A stretch of DNA of 64,000 bases from Uloborus plumipes (Eukaryota; Arthropoda; Arachnida; Araneae; Uloboridae). The notes beneath the pieces are model-generated. The model saw only the letters and a list, made by a program, of their open reading frames with translations. It searched no databases and had not been told where the DNA came from. Every line of letters starts with the position of its first letter. The stretch's first letter is position 1. Shown piece by piece: positions 59,201-61,837 of this stretch. The stretch lies in assembly GCA_038373865.1 (NCBI GenBank), contig JAXGGA010002961.1, forward strand, positions 47,300 to 111,299, read 5' to 3'. The translations under genes and the position numbers were made by a program.

Positions 59201-61007
59201 GTAAAAAGGCATTAAATTTAATATGAAATACAAATGCATTGTCCAAAGGTCTTTTATTTTATTAAAAAAACTAGTGATTGAAGCAAAGACGAGATAATCG
59301 TGTGATTATTTTCAAATTGTTACTTTTTGAAACTGAAAAGTTTTCCTAAAACTGTTGTCTATGATATGTATATATTATAGACAACAGTTACAACAGGCAC
59401 AAGTAAATAACATGCAAATATACTTACCGTATTTTTTTATGTACGATAACATAAAGCAGTCGAATCACCACGACCAATTGTTAAAATACTAAAATATATT
59501 GCACTAGAGAAAATTACGTAGTATTGATTCAACGGAAGGAAGGAACCTATTGAAGAGCAGAAGATTTGCTTGGACTATTTTGCTTATAGCCTTATAGACA
59601 TGCTGAAATAGCTTACACGACGCCTCATTGGAAAGAAACCATTATGGGTAGGTAGTTAGCGAGACTGATTGCTTGTCTCCATTGAGCAACATAATTTATC
59701 TCCAGAGTTCGTTTTAATGAAAAGTTAAATTTAATTTTTTTGTTTTTCAATTTTTTATTTAATTTTTTTTTCTGTTTGGAGTTTTTTTTTTTTTTTTTTT
59801 TGGTCGGTAGAGCTCGGCGCCTTTTAGGCTCTGGCGCCCCCGTGCGACGCACGGCTTTGCACATTGGCACGGCGCAGCCCTGGGTCTCAGGAGGAAGCTC
59901 CTACACTTAAATTTGTTTCTTTTTGACTATTGATTCCTTGTCTGGATTCTTTATAATTGGTTTGGTATAAGATTTCAACTTGGATATCCGTTGACTTTTT
60001 AAAATTGTTGTCTTTTAAAAACTCATCACCTCCCTATCTCCCCTTAGACTGACTCTTACCACCAATTTTGTGTCTTATTTTAATTTTTATCGTTGTTAAT
60101 AGTCTTTTGATCAATTCTGATAATTTACAGTGAATATATGGGCCATGGTTAACCTGTTGGGAAAGACATTGGGCTCTTAAACAGAAGGTACCAGAGTTTC
60201 AGAGTTTTTTGTTTTCACCCCACCAAATACCCATCTAATATGTACTCGTTTAACCCATGGGTTCAAAAATCCTGCTATCACTTGCTAGGAGTTACCATCA
60301 GTATAGACTGTATAATTGCTGGAAACTCCTTTCTCTTCAAAACAGTGCTCAAGCTGTGGAGGTGATGCTGCTATCTTATTGAGCCCAAAACTTGCCTTCT
60401 TCCTATTTGTGGGCTTCACAATTTAAGGAGCTATAATCTTTCTACCTCAAATTGATACTATTTAAATGGAGCTTAGTTTGCCGAGGTAGCATTAATGTCA
60501 AGAACAACCCTAGTAAATCTGTAATCTGCAGCTCTTACCATGGTATGTAATTGATAATATTCCCCCTCTGTCTGATGAAACACTAATTAAAAGCTTTGCT
60601 TTTTAAATGAAGAAACATTTTGCTCCTCAATATTATTGACAGAAAACTCTTAAAAAAAAAAAAAAAAAAAAAACTCCCCATTGATTTTGTTCATGATGTT
60701 ACAATCCATCAAACTATTTGGCCAGGAATGCATCTACTTTGATTAAATTAAAAGTTAATTGCAAAATAAGTATAATCACTGTTTTCATGCAGTTTTTTTT
60801 AATGTAAATTAATGTATATTCATATTTTGCCTTGATGTGCCTTTAATTTGTTTTGCGATCTATTTAAACCTTGTGATTTTTAAGCTTGCAGCAGAAAATC
60901 CAAGATTTGTTTTATGCTATGGAGAAGCTTTAACTTTGAGAGGAAGATGGCTGGCTGAAACATGCAGTGAAAATTCTTCAGTCATTATGCAAGATTATTT
61001 AGAAAAG
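2139..61007 (+). CDS. ATM: ATM serine/threonine kinase ortholog, internal part of gene (about 26 exons)
   Basis: ATM is the PI3K-like kinase that senses DNA double-strand breaks (via MRN) in the nucleus and phosphorylates SQ/TQ sites. The exons below, joined in order, are collinear with vertebrate ATM over roughly 1,280 residues. The strongest anchors are LDPFPD (exon 21581-21739), [12 protein letters not shown] (26601-26764), [19 protein letters not shown] (36485-36622) and [17 protein letters not shown] (60885-61007). These residues cover the C-terminal half of the helical solenoid and the N-terminal half of the FAT domain; the kinase and FATC regions lie beyond the right edge. All introns are GT-AG and most junction phases agree. 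Three +1 frame breaks occur at 38880/47442, 47536/47940 and within 53780-53939, so the stretch does not translate as one uninterrupted frame. Family assignment rests on remembered human ATM sequence, not on a database search. Confidence 0.95.
2215..4516. other. Intron sequence with uncharacterised repeat
   Basis: No exon is recognised. Between about 2750 and 4250 a relatively GC-rich block starts and ends with G-run motifs (near 2766 and 4192-4220) and looks like an old repeat, but I found no clear termini or protein. At about 4450 a TA-flanked CACTGCTCAAAAAAATTA motif resembles a Tc1-like terminus without a visible partner. Confidence 0.4.
4517..6656. mobile_element. 2.1 kb fold-back (palindromic) element with internal subrepeats
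   Basis: The block reads as two roughly 1.05 kb arms in inverted orientation around a short spacer near 5570-5600. It starts GGGTCATTCCGTATAAAATC and ends GATTTTATATGGAATGACCC; both flanks carry TAAC, a possible 4-bp duplication. Each arm holds about three degenerate direct subrepeats spaced 165-200 bp apart, marked by CACTCCCCAAAAACGGCCTG (about 5225, with variants near 5057 and 5426, mirrored at about 5740, 5940 and 6110). No transposase was found. ORFs mirrored between the arms (4966-5148 and 6033-6224) are consequences of the palindrome. Confidence 0.8.
6657..7359. other. Intron, possible LINE-like fragment
   Basis: No exon is recognised. At about 7164 the phrase actagctgatatacccggcg resembles the 5' ends of RTE-like or SINE-like retroelement copies common in arthropods. 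The Tc1 element at 7360 is inserted shortly downstream of it. Confidence 0.3.
7360..8577 (-). mobile_element. Complete Tc1/mariner element, DD36E (Incomer-like)
   Basis: This is a 1,218 bp element with perfect 27-bp terminal inverted repeats beginning CACTGAAGTGACAAAAG (7360-7386 and 8551-8577). TA dinucleotides flank both sides (7358-7359 and 8578-8579). It contains a single intact transposase ORF on the minus strand. Perfect TIRs plus an undamaged ORF suggest a young, possibly still competent copy sitting in an ATM intron, antisense to the host gene. Confidence 0.93.
7391..8437 (-). CDS. Tc1/mariner transposase, intact, 348 aa
   Basis: This protein would catalyse cut-and-paste transposition at TA sites. 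The N-terminal ~110 residues form paired helix-turn-helix DNA-binding domains ([16 protein letters not shown], then [13 protein letters not shown]), followed by an AT-hook-like GRPP. The DDE catalytic domain shows WSDESRF (first Asp), FMDDNAPCH (second Asp) and [12 protein letters not shown] (Glu). By my count 36 residues separate the second Asp from the Glu, which matches the described DD36E Incomer group rather than classical DD34E Tc1. The length is normal for the family. The ORF starts at the first ATG (MMMTARRE) about 140 bp inside the TIR and has no internal stops. Confidence 0.95.
   Translation of the reverse strand: MMMTARRELTDFERGMLVGARRMGHAISEIVREFNIPRSTVSRVCREYEISGITSHHGQRSGRPPALKDRDRRRLQRVVNSNRQATLRQITVEINVGRTMDVSARTVRRNLDFLGYSSRRPTRVPLLTERHRLQRLSWAREHIGWSLDEWKTVAWSDESRFQLVRADGRVRVWRRPHEAMDPNCQQGTVQAGGGSVMVWAVFSWHGLGPLVPLDRTLTGNAYVQLLGDHLQPFMDFMYPNNDGIFMDDNAPCHRATTVRNWFEENSGQFQRMIWPPRSPDMNPIEHLWDTIERSVRAQNPAPSMLSQLWTSIETAWLNIPAEDFQRLVESMPRRVVALRRAKGGPTRY
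8578..9404. other. AT-rich intron, nothing recognised
   Basis: This is plain AT-rich intron sequence with poly(T) and a short GT repeat near 9150. No gene or bounded repeat was found. Confidence 0.5.
9405..9635 (+). CDS. ATM: ATM exon (solenoid)
   Basis: The acceptor is tttttag and the donor gtatgc. It is exactly 77 codons, phase 0 at both ends. The peptide starts [16 protein letters not shown], continues helical ([19 protein letters not shown]) and ends KVYDSFPQQ. The end leads into the part of human ATM just before NRKSVLLTL. Similarity of this exon alone is weak, but phase and position fit well. Confidence 0.8.
9636..10336. other. Intron
   Basis: A 701 bp intron. A 44-codon open stretch at about 9721-9855 follows an AG but ends in TAA and has no ATM similarity. 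It may be a repeat fragment. Confidence 0.5.
10337..10507 (+). CDS. ATM: ATM exon (solenoid)
   Basis: The acceptor is ttctag and the donor gtaaac. It is 57 codons, phase 0 on both sides. [14 protein letters not shown] and [14 protein letters not shown] align with human ATM NRKSVLLTLIAVVL and CEKQALFALCKS. Helical repeat region of the N-terminal solenoid. Confidence 0.92.
10608..10768 (+). CDS. ATM: ATM exon (solenoid)
   Basis: 53 codons plus two bases. [18 protein letters not shown] and [10 protein letters not shown] match human VLEKVSETFGYRRLEDFM and [18 protein letters not shown] matches SSFPFILLN. Donor gtataag. The split Arg codon AG|G is completed by the exon at 16495. Confidence 0.95.
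11781..12660. repeat. Tandem array, about 147 bp unit, six degenerate copies
   Basis: Units start with a gaacggttcaa-like motif at about 11781, 11932, 12080, 12227, 12373 and 12520, so spacings are 146-151 bp. Each unit opens with an imperfect palindrome of form GTTCAAnnTTGAAC and includes motifs close to aacaaaaaaaagttt and ttcactcaaaagttattag. The array ends in a (GACC)n-like run at about 12655-12680. The short ORFs here reflect repeat structure, not genes. Confidence 0.85.
13078..13680. repeat. Tandem array, 144 bp unit, four full copies plus a partial
   Basis: Unit starts (ctcc/ctcg/gtcg/ctca followed by aaggggggtggagcaat) fall at 13078, 13222, 13366, 13509 and 13653, giving periods of 144, 144, 143 and 144 bp. 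Copies are about 90-95% alike by eye, clearly more homogeneous than the 147-bp array. Each contains ctatatctcaggaagtaac and gaaaattggtcc. Confidence 0.92.
14261..15602. other. Intron, nothing recognised
   Basis: AT-rich, with a run of 13 C at about 14437-14449 and short inverted motifs near 14640-14690 and 14780-14815. No gene seen. Confidence 0.45.
15603..16034. mobile_element. hAT-type MITE
   Basis: A 432 bp element starting CAGGGGTGATTGTG and ending CACAATCACCACTG. It is flanked by a perfect 8-bp duplication actgcacc (15595-15602 and 16035-16042). It includes an 18-C run at about 15954-15971. Non-coding. Confidence 0.88.
16495..16711 (+). CDS. ATM: ATM exon (solenoid)
   Basis: One base completes Arg, then 72 codons. 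[13 protein letters not shown] matches human SCYKVLIPHLV and [11 protein letters not shown] matches DCFPKILVNIL. Acceptor tttatag, donor gtaaac, phase 0 out. Confidence 0.95.
16712..17540. other. AT-rich intron
   Basis: No repeat with clear ends and no gene was seen. Confidence 0.5.
17541..17626 (+). CDS. ATM: ATM exon (solenoid)
   Basis: 28 codons plus two bases. [20 protein letters not shown] aligns with the human stretch [20 protein letters not shown]. The donor gtaagt splits a Ser codon completed at 19954. Confidence 0.9.
17884..18020. mobile_element. Very short hAT-type MITE
   Basis: A 137 bp element from CAGGGCCATCATTT to AAATGACTGGCCTG, flanked by a perfect 8-bp duplication tgtatcac (17876-17883 and 18021-18028). 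The interior is dominated by G and C runs of about 10. Confidence 0.85.
18144..18747. mobile_element. pogo/Tigger-like MITE (candidate)
   Basis: The left end GTAAAACCCC and the right end GAGGTTTTATTG are roughly inverted, with TA on both sides. Internal edges mention cttaatgtg and cacaaacttaatg in inverse order. TIR wording resembles pogo/Tigger ends. No coding sequence. Confidence 0.45.
18748..19953. other. Intron with a LINE-like 3' tail
   Basis: At about 19795-19910 there is aaacggttttggcgcggcgc followed by cagac-rich sequence and ccttattaatagaga. This is the style of a truncated RTE/CR1-like 3' end. Nothing else is recognised. Confidence 0.35.
19954..20074 (+). CDS. ATM: ATM exon (solenoid)
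   Basis: One base plus 40 codons, phase 0 out. [16 protein letters not shown] and HFLCNKA correspond to human PSHVIKATFAYISNC and LAICEQA. Acceptor tttacag, donor gtatat. Confidence 0.9.
20161..20360 (+). CDS. ATM: ATM exon (solenoid)
   Basis: 66 codons plus two bases. [17 protein letters not shown] aligns with human [31 protein letters not shown] aligns with HRILKIYHLFVSLLL. The intron to the next exon is only 91 bp. Confidence 0.95.
20452..20542 (+). CDS. ATM: ATM exon (solenoid)
   Basis: One base plus 30 codons. [13 protein letters not shown] matches human CCDLLSQVCQTAV. Acceptor cttttag, donor gttagt, phase 0 out. Confidence 0.92.
20746..20820 (+). CDS. ATM: ATM exon (solenoid)
   Basis: Exactly 25 codons. 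[15 protein letters not shown] aligns with human HLHVIVGTLIPLVYE, a HEAT-type helix. Acceptor ttttttag, donor gtaagt. Confidence 0.92.
20821..21580. other. Intron with a 23-C homopolymer
   Basis: AT-rich intron with an uninterrupted run of 23 C at 21237-21259. No other feature seen. Confidence 0.6.
21581..21739 (+). CDS. ATM: ATM exon (solenoid)
   Basis: 53 codons, phase 0 at both ends. [26 protein letters not shown] and IKYMN match human VLDLLKYLVIDN, LLDPFPDHVVFKDL and IKYSR. One of the best-conserved stretches in the window. Confidence 0.97.
21740..22405. other. AT-rich intron
   Basis: A 666 bp intron. Nothing recognised. Confidence 0.5.
22406..22538 (+). CDS. ATM: ATM exon (solenoid)
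   Basis: 44 codons plus one base. EIKLFLVSG matches human EINHFLSVS, and [11 protein letters not shown] matches the GLKDLRRQLEL helix. The donor gtaaac splits a Ser codon. Confidence 0.93.
22665..22759 (+). CDS. ATM: ATM exon (solenoid)
   Basis: Two bases plus 31 codons. [14 protein letters not shown] fits human KLVVNLLQLSKMA. Acceptor atatag, donor gtaagt. Confidence 0.9.
23000..23247. mobile_element. TA-flanked MITE, 248 bp
   Basis: Long imperfect TIRs start TGAAGGGCCAAGGG and end CCCCTGGCCCTTCA. TA borders both sides (22998-22999 and 23248-23249). Subterminal GATGAAAGTGACT is repeated inverted. Non-coding Tc1/mariner-type MITE by target site. Confidence 0.8.
23255..23995. mobile_element. 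TA-flanked MITE, copy A (741 bp)
   Basis: The ends are GGTGGCCAAAAGTATCCGG and the inverse CCGGATAACTTTTGGCCACC, with TA at 23253-23254 and 23996-23997. It starts seven bases after the previous MITE. The 67-aa minus-strand ORF inside has a mirrored counterpart in copy B and no recognised similarity. Confidence 0.85.
24130..24789. mobile_element. Inverted truncated copy B of the 741-bp MITE
   Basis: This stretch is the reverse complement of about the first 640 bp of copy A and ends with GTGTCCGGATACTTTAGGCCACC. With copy A it forms a roughly 1.5 kb hairpin with an unpaired centre of about 240 bp. The end opposite the TIR is missing. The mirrored 62-aa ORF at 24149-24337 is a by-product. Confidence 0.8.
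25098..25644. mobile_element. TA-flanked MITE, possibly pogo-type
   Basis: The ends are CCGTAATTTCCGGAAGA and the inverse TCTTCCGGAAATTACGG, with TA on each side (25096-25097 and 25645-25646). The interior is unusually rich in CGCCGC and GCATCGGC motifs. No transposase. The superfamily guess is weak. Confidence 0.75.
25647..26600. other. AT-rich intron
   Basis: Contains a short (GT)n at about 26148-26175. Nothing else recognised. Confidence 0.5.
26601..26764 (+). CDS. ATM: ATM exon (solenoid)
   Basis: 54 codons plus two bases. [19 protein letters not shown] aligns with human SCLGEVGPIDFSTIAIQHS, a diagnostic ATM stretch. Acceptor attttag; donor gtatgc after GG. Confidence 0.97.
26765..28025. 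other. AT-rich intron
   Basis: No bounded repeat or gene recognised in this 1.26 kb intron. Confidence 0.5.
28026..28170 (+). CDS. ATM: ATM exon (solenoid)
   Basis: One base plus 48 codons. [21 protein letters not shown] matches the human TCLKNILATKTGHSFWEIY helix pair; FPFFASQK matches LQPFRTSRK. Acceptor tttcag, donor gtaagt. Confidence 0.93.
28663..29313 (-). mobile_element. Penelope-like element, 3' copy, inverted and internally deleted
   Basis: On the minus strand this carries the GIY-YIG endonuclease region ([16 protein letters not shown], then TRLSEHERH) and the 3' region of a Penelope-like retroelement. The RT C-terminal part is reduced to a few codons and jumps straight to the endonuclease, an internal deletion relative to the right-hand copy. 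The frame ends at a TAA after ATTSHY, where the right copy reads [12 protein letters not shown]; translation beyond that stop continues [10 protein letters not shown]. It is joined head to head to the right copy at a near-perfect palindrome. Confidence 0.8.
28729..28787 (-). ncRNA. Hammerhead-ribozyme-like motif (left Penelope copy)
   Basis: On the minus strand the core CTGATGA is followed by a GTCT..AGAC stem, then CGAAA. Flanking CTCA pairs with TGAG and outer AAAC pairs with GTTT across an internal loop, giving stem I. Stem III would be minimal. Such type I hammerheads with tiny stem III are known from Penelope-like elements. The extra U after CTGATGA makes stem II slightly irregular. Confidence 0.6.
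29280..29346. repeat. Palindromic junction of the Penelope inverted dimer
   Basis: Two 33-nt arms with one mismatch lie around a single central T at 29313. The arms read outward from the inner GTGACG to the outer CTTGGTCAC. This is the point where the minus-strand and plus-strand copies meet. Confidence 0.9.
29531..30292. mobile_element. hAT-type MITE inside the Penelope copy
   Basis: A 762 bp element from TAGGGATGCACCGAT to ATCGGTGCATCCCTA, flanked by a perfect 8-bp duplication gtttacag (29523-29530 and 30293-30300). Subterminal arrays of GCCGATTAATCGG are dense at both ends, typical of transposase-binding repeats in hAT elements. Non-coding. Confidence 0.93.
30423..30974 (+). pseudogene. 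Penelope-like GIY-YIG endonuclease domain (fragment, 183 aa frame)
   Basis: The open frame begins in the RT-EN linker ([20 protein letters not shown]) and covers the GIY-YIG endonuclease: [19 protein letters not shown], then the [12 protein letters not shown] helix with the expected Arg, and [11 protein letters not shown]. The left copy reads LHRE-type sequence where this one has HRVAF, so an acidic residue has been lost here. In these retroelements the domain nicks the target to prime reverse transcription. The upstream RT is broken, so this is a relic despite the open frame. Confidence 0.85.
31004..31070 (+). ncRNA. Hammerhead-ribozyme-like motif (right Penelope copy)
   Basis: CTGATGA at 31022-31028 and CGAAA at 31048-31052 form the core. 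CTCA just upstream pairs with TGAG at 31057-31060, and AAAC (31012-31015) pairs with GTTT (31067-31070). In stem II the GTCT arm faces CCGAC, so this copy pairs less well than the left copy. Confidence 0.55.
31247..31426 (+). CDS. ATM: ATM exon (solenoid)
   Basis: 60 codons, phase 0 both ends. [19 protein letters not shown] aligns with human [29 protein letters not shown] aligns with LLKPMCEVK. Acceptor tacatag, donor gtaaag. Confidence 0.96.
31427..33090. other. AT-rich intron
   Basis: 1.66 kb with a short (CA)n at about 31523-31540. No gene or bounded repeat recognised. Confidence 0.5.
33091..33250 (+). CDS. ATM: ATM exon (solenoid)
   Basis: 53 codons plus one base. [19 protein letters not shown] aligns with human [31 protein letters not shown] aligns with QGFFTSCLRHFS. 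Acceptor tttttag, donor gttagt. Confidence 0.96.
33467..34014 (-). pseudogene. pogo/Tigger-like transposase C-terminal relic
   Basis: An 88-codon minus-strand frame (33748-34014) contains [20 protein letters not shown], followed by a Leu/Lys-rich tail, in the style of the C-terminal tail of CENP-B/Tigger transposases (helix, acidic-cysteine stretch, helix). The sequence downstream on that strand ends near 33470 in a TIR-like CTGTAAATTCCGGATTATCC. The catalytic part and the other terminus are missing. The assignment is by pattern only. Confidence 0.4.
34253..34343 (+). CDS. ATM: ATM exon (solenoid to FAT junction)
   Basis: Two bases, 29 codons, then two bases. [19 protein letters not shown] aligns with human SQRTMLAVVDYMRRQKRPS. 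Donor gtaagt. Confidence 0.9.
34876..36244. mobile_element. 1.37 kb palindromic TA-flanked element
   Basis: Two ~632 bp inverted arms (34876-35507 and 35613-36244) surround a ~105 bp spacer. The outer ends are CACTGTGATGCAAAAG and the inverse CTTTTGCATCGCAGTG, bordered by TA. The TIR style is Tc1/mariner-like. The 62-74 aa open frames at 35278, 35414 and 35504 are mirrored or fortuitous; I recognise no domain. Confidence 0.88.
36485..36622 (+). CDS. ATM: ATM exon, start of FAT domain
   Basis: One base, 45 codons, two bases. [18 protein letters not shown] and [13 protein letters not shown] are nearly the human AFWLDLNYLEVAKVAQSC and AAHFTALLYAEIY, at the start of the FAT domain. Unambiguous ATM. 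Confidence 0.98.
36623..37518. other. Intron with a degenerate hAT-MITE fragment
   Basis: AAAACATCGACATTGATGTC at about 36915-36935 resembles the terminus of the MITE at 1118-2082. The rest is AT-rich intron, with a slightly GC-richer block at about 37250-37400 that I could not identify. Confidence 0.4.
37519..37810 (+). CDS. ATM: ATM exon, FAT domain with serine-rich loop
   Basis: One base plus 97 codons, the longest exon here. The first ~35 residues form a serine-rich loop ([17 protein letters not shown], then [11 protein letters not shown]). Then [21 protein letters not shown] aligns with human [20 protein letters not shown]. In human the equivalent loop carries the Ser1981-Gln autophosphorylation site; no SQ or TQ pair is present here. 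Acceptor ttaacag, donor gtaagt, phase 0 out. Confidence 0.97.
37811..38731. other. AT-rich intron
   Basis: Nothing recognised beyond AT-rich sequence. A run of unspliced reading frame continues to about 37909. Confidence 0.5.
38732..38880 (+). CDS. ATM: ATM exon (FAT)
   Basis: 49 codons plus two bases if spliced at gtaatt. [21 protein letters not shown] aligns with human [21 protein letters not shown]. Its out-phase (two bases, AA) does not agree with the open frame of the next recognised exon at 47442; see findings. Confidence 0.95.
38881..39427. other. AT-rich intron
   Basis: No gene or bounded repeat recognised. Confidence 0.5.
39428..40078. mobile_element. 651-bp palindromic TA-flanked MITE, copy 1
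   Basis: The ends are CAGGATGTCCACTCC and the inverse GGAGTGGACACCCTG, with TA on each side. The arms are about 300 bp and the centre is near cgtcatcgagagatcgc. Same length and sequence family as the copy at 50782-51432. Confidence 0.92.
40113..42433. mobile_element. 2.3 kb palindromic TA-flanked element
   Basis: The ends are GGGTGGTCACAAG and the inverse TTGTGACCACCC, with TA at 40111-40112 and 42434-42435. The arms pair over about 1 kb around an unpaired centre at about 41130-41420. Each arm holds a ~350-370 bp direct duplication (blocks marked by GGCACCCCCCTAAAATGTGC). It appears inserted in the terminus of a third copy of the 651-bp MITE, whose sequence continues at 42436. The central 72-aa frame (41195-41413) has no recognised similarity. 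Confidence 0.85.
42436..43084. mobile_element. 651-bp MITE copy 3, interrupted (left part)
   Basis: 42436-42488 and 42925-43084 together match the left arm of copies 1 and 2 (TCCACTCCTATCGTGG through gaaagagtta and gacactgta). The hAT MITE at 42489-42916 splits it. Its continuation, matching the element centre, is at about 46877-46996. Confidence 0.8.
42489..42916. mobile_element. hAT-type MITE
   Basis: A 428 bp element from CAGGGGTGCCCATCC to TGGGCACCCTT, flanked by a perfect 8-bp duplication gagataag (42481-42488 and 42917-42924). The CAGGGGTGCCCA end is a classic hAT-family terminus. The interior is AT-rich with C runs. Confidence 0.93.
43140..43217. repeat. (TA)n microsatellite
   Basis: Interrupted TA dinucleotide repeat. 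Spurious Tyr-Ile open frames arise from it. Confidence 0.95.
43218..45517. mobile_element. Possible RTE/LINE-like insertion, 2.3 kb
   Basis: It starts ACTAGCAGTACCCGC and ends in a cagacaaacgaacaccgtc segment followed by tatatatagata, the style of arthropod RTE-like copies ending in a short simple repeat. No RT was recognised. Between 44423 and 44730 the motif CTAGTTTAAGGTCCGGCGAT occurs twice directly (about 44430 and 44567) and once inverted (about 44690). Borders are approximate. Confidence 0.35.
45518..46876. other. Unassigned insertion sequence
   Basis: Sequence between the LINE-like tail and the last fragment of the interrupted MITE. A 37-codon frame from ATG at 46375 to TAA at 46488 encodes an acidic, Ser/Asp-rich peptide ([20 protein letters not shown]) unlike the surrounding low-complexity translations. 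A 140-aa overlapping frame has no recognised domain. Confidence 0.3.
46877..46996. mobile_element. 651-bp MITE copy 3, central fragment
   Basis: The stretch from aaaatcactcttctatgac to gggaccgtgtgcaaa matches the middle of copies 1 and 2. It lies about 3.8 kb from the left part, so further insertions separated them. The right arm is missing. Confidence 0.75.
46997..47441. other. Intron
   Basis: Contains loosely repeated gtgattg/gaacgtga motifs (about 47100-47300). Nothing recognised. Confidence 0.4.
47442..47536 (+). CDS. ATM: ATM exon (FAT), frame discordant with preceding exon
   Basis: Acceptor tttttcag, donor gtatgt. The only fully open frame uses two bases plus 31 codons: [14 protein letters not shown] and FEQYLASCQ. 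It fits the human [20 protein letters not shown] helix pair. That frame needs a preceding exon ending with one spare base, but 38732-38880 ends with two. In the frame predicted by the preceding exon this exon hits TGA TAA. Confidence 0.75.
47940..48059 (+). CDS. ATM: ATM exon (FAT), frame discordant with preceding exon
   Basis: Acceptor tttttag, donor gtaaga. The open frame uses one base, 39 codons and two bases: [15 protein letters not shown], then [13 protein letters not shown]. It fits human MCKRSLESVYS..LESIGELF. The preceding exon ends in phase 0, which would read AAA ATC ACA GTT TAA here. The out-phase agrees with the next exon. Confidence 0.75.
48060..48309. other. Short intron stretch before a hAT MITE
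   Basis: Intron sequence ending in the 8-bp target duplication agcacaga. Confidence 0.6.
48310..49114. mobile_element. hAT-type MITE, 805 bp
   Basis: The ends are CAGGGCCGCCG and the inverse CGGCGGCCCTG, with a perfect 8-bp duplication agcacaga at 48302-48309 and 49115-49122. Subterminal inverted GGGGCCCGG motifs. The open frames inside (up to 123 aa) are mostly poly-Phe/Lys artefacts. Confidence 0.93.
49123..49728. other. AT-rich intron
   Basis: Nothing recognised. Confidence 0.5.
49729..49942 (+). CDS. ATM: ATM exon (FAT)
   Basis: One base plus 71 codons, phase 0 out. [20 protein letters not shown] and [15 protein letters not shown] align with human SEVYIKWQKHSQLLKDSDF and SFQEPIMALRTVIL. 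Acceptor tttccag, donor gttagt. Confidence 0.95.
49943..50716. other. AT-rich intron
   Basis: The phrase ttagtaaaaccttagtactcg at about 50160 weakly recalls a pogo/Tigger terminus. Nothing else seen. Confidence 0.4.
50717..50780. repeat. (TA)n microsatellite
   Basis: About 32 TA repeats immediately left of the 651-bp MITE copy 2. Confidence 0.97.
50782..51432. mobile_element. 651-bp palindromic TA-flanked MITE, copy 2
   Basis: The ends are CAGGGTGTCCACTCC and the inverse GGAGTGGACACCCTG, inserted in a (TA)n tract. Both its length and its arm/centre layout match copy 1, although the central segment is in the opposite order. Confidence 0.93.
51512..51554. repeat. (TA)n microsatellite
   Basis: TA repeat with a single TG interruption, forming the left flank of the second Tc1-like element. 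Confidence 0.95.
51555..52968 (-). mobile_element. Tc1-like element, 1.4 kb, full-length but with a dead transposase
   Basis: Imperfect TIRs of about 53 bp start CACTGCTCGACATTGAAAAT at both ends (51555 rightwards, 52968 leftwards) with only a few mismatches. TA flanks both ends. It encodes one transposase on the minus strand with a premature TGA. Confidence 0.93.
51700..52725 (-). pseudogene. Tc1-like transposase with one in-frame TGA (341 codons)
   Basis: From ATG at 52725 (minus) the frame reads [20 protein letters not shown] and an HTH segment ([20 protein letters not shown]). It meets TGA at 52570-52572 and then stays open for 289 codons. The downstream part has the second HTH, an RRLP-type linker, [16 protein letters not shown] and [12 protein letters not shown] as the catalytic D, D and E. 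I count 32 residues between the second D and E. The rest of the DDE domain and the C-terminal RGGPTSY are intact. The 289-aa part alone lacks most of the first DNA-binding domain, so the copy should be inactive. Confidence 0.92.
52971..53779. other. AT-rich intron
   Basis: Nothing recognised. Confidence 0.5.
53780..53939 (+). CDS. ATM: ATM exon (FAT) with an internal +1 frame break
   Basis: Acceptor ccaaag, donor gtaagt. It enters in phase 0 as [18 protein letters not shown], resembling human ARTFKNTQLPERAIFQ, then runs into TGA. One base later the frame reads [18 protein letters not shown], a clear match to human SEWQLEEAQVFWAKKE. The switch lies between about 53800 and 53838, in or near the purine tract ATTGAAAGAAGAAGA. 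The length is 160 nt; 159 would keep both neighbours in phase. Confidence 0.9.
53940..56208. other. Intron with repeated 'aacggac' phrases
   Basis: Phrases near taacggacatatcac (about 53970, 54340, 54363) and inverse forms (about 55820-55870) hint at a degenerate inverted-repeat element of about 2 kb. No termini could be fixed. A ~32 bp direct duplication (ttgggaaacgattaaaataa) occurs at about 55366-55430. Confidence 0.35.
56209..56244. repeat. (TA)n microsatellite
   Basis: About 18 AT repeats. Confidence 0.95.
56756..56830. mobile_element. hAT-like terminus without visible partner
   Basis: CAGTGGTTCCCAACCTTTTT is the characteristic terminus of hAT elements of the MER5/Charlie type. The opposite end was not found, so this is a truncated copy. 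Confidence 0.5.
57391..59883. mobile_element. Candidate 2.5 kb hAT-like element with degenerate ends
   Basis: CAGCAGCGCCGCGCC at 57397 and the inverse GGCACGGCGCAGCCCTG ending near 59881 are similar over about 18 bases and are isolated GC-rich islands in AT-rich DNA. No clear 8-bp duplication is visible and no transposase was recognised in between. Confidence 0.3.
60137..60673. repeat. Candidate tRNA-derived SINE
   Basis: A pol III A-box-like TGGTTAACCTGTTGGG is followed about 45 bp later by a degraded B-box-like stretch (ccagagtttcagag). The block ends at a ~22-A run (60652-60673). The B box is poor, so the call is tentative. Confidence 0.3.
60885..61007 (+). CDS. ATM: ATM exon (FAT), last in window
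   Basis: 41 codons, phase 0 both ends. [18 protein letters not shown] and VIMQDYLEK match human TECLRVCGNWLAETCLEN and VIMQTYLEK. The acceptor is taag before CTTGCAGCAG; downstream AGs would shift the frame. Confidence 0.97.
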
Positions 61008-61614
61008 GTATTTCTATTGTGTGAAGAAACAATTGCTTATGTTTTAAAAGTCACAAGAATTGTTTAACTCTTATGATTTATTACTAAACTAATTAAAAAA
61101 AAATTTTATAAACTCCAAAACTTAGTGCAAAATTTGTATATCATGGGAAAATGTTTGGTAACTATTTTCTCTTTTTGCTGTAACAAAAAAAGGTTATATT
61201 TTTCTATATCATTCGTCTGTTGCATAAAGTTTTTTAACTTAATATTTGTCAATGTTTAATGTACTTAAGTCCATCAGAAATAAGTATGAAAAAATTAAAT
61301 TAAGAACATTGAGAATATGATAATTAGTTCCAAAGACATGTAACACCACTTAGGTAAACTGCAGAAAGTTTCCGATTTTGATGGACTGAAACTTTATAAA
61401 TTAAAATTAAAACTTTAATAATAAAACTTTAATATAATTTCCTAGAGCATTTTTATTCATGTCATCCCTAATTGTAAGACTTACCTGAATCAAGACAACA
61501 ATAAGATTCTGACACTTTCTGAAAAATACTATTTAGTTGGTGGGTTTTTAGAATATTCAAAATACTTTTAGGAAGTTGATTATGAATTTCAATCAAAAAC
61601 CTGTTTCGGTAAAA
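61008..61614. other. AT-rich intron
   Basis: No further ATM exon recognised. Confidence 0.5.
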
Positions 61615-61837
61615 TGAGAAACAACGTTTAAAAGCACAAATAAGATCAAAAGTTTTAAAAGGGGCAAACATGTTTCGGAGGCAACAACCTCCTTCTTCAC
61701 TGCCCAGCAAGCAAATGCTTACTGGGTACAAGATTCATTTGCTTGCTGTCGAAGGAGGCTGTTGCCTCCAAAACATGCTTGCCCTTTTTAAAACTTTTGA
61801 TCTTTTAATCTTATTTGTGCTTTTAAACGTTGTTTCT
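61615..61837. repeat. Fold-back repeat, about 90-bp arms
   Basis: Arms 61615-61710 and about 61750-61837 are inverted copies (gagaaacaacgtttaaaagc versus gcttttaaacgttgtttctc; aggcaacaacctcc versus ggaggctgttgcct), leaving a ~40 nt loop. Confidence 0.85.
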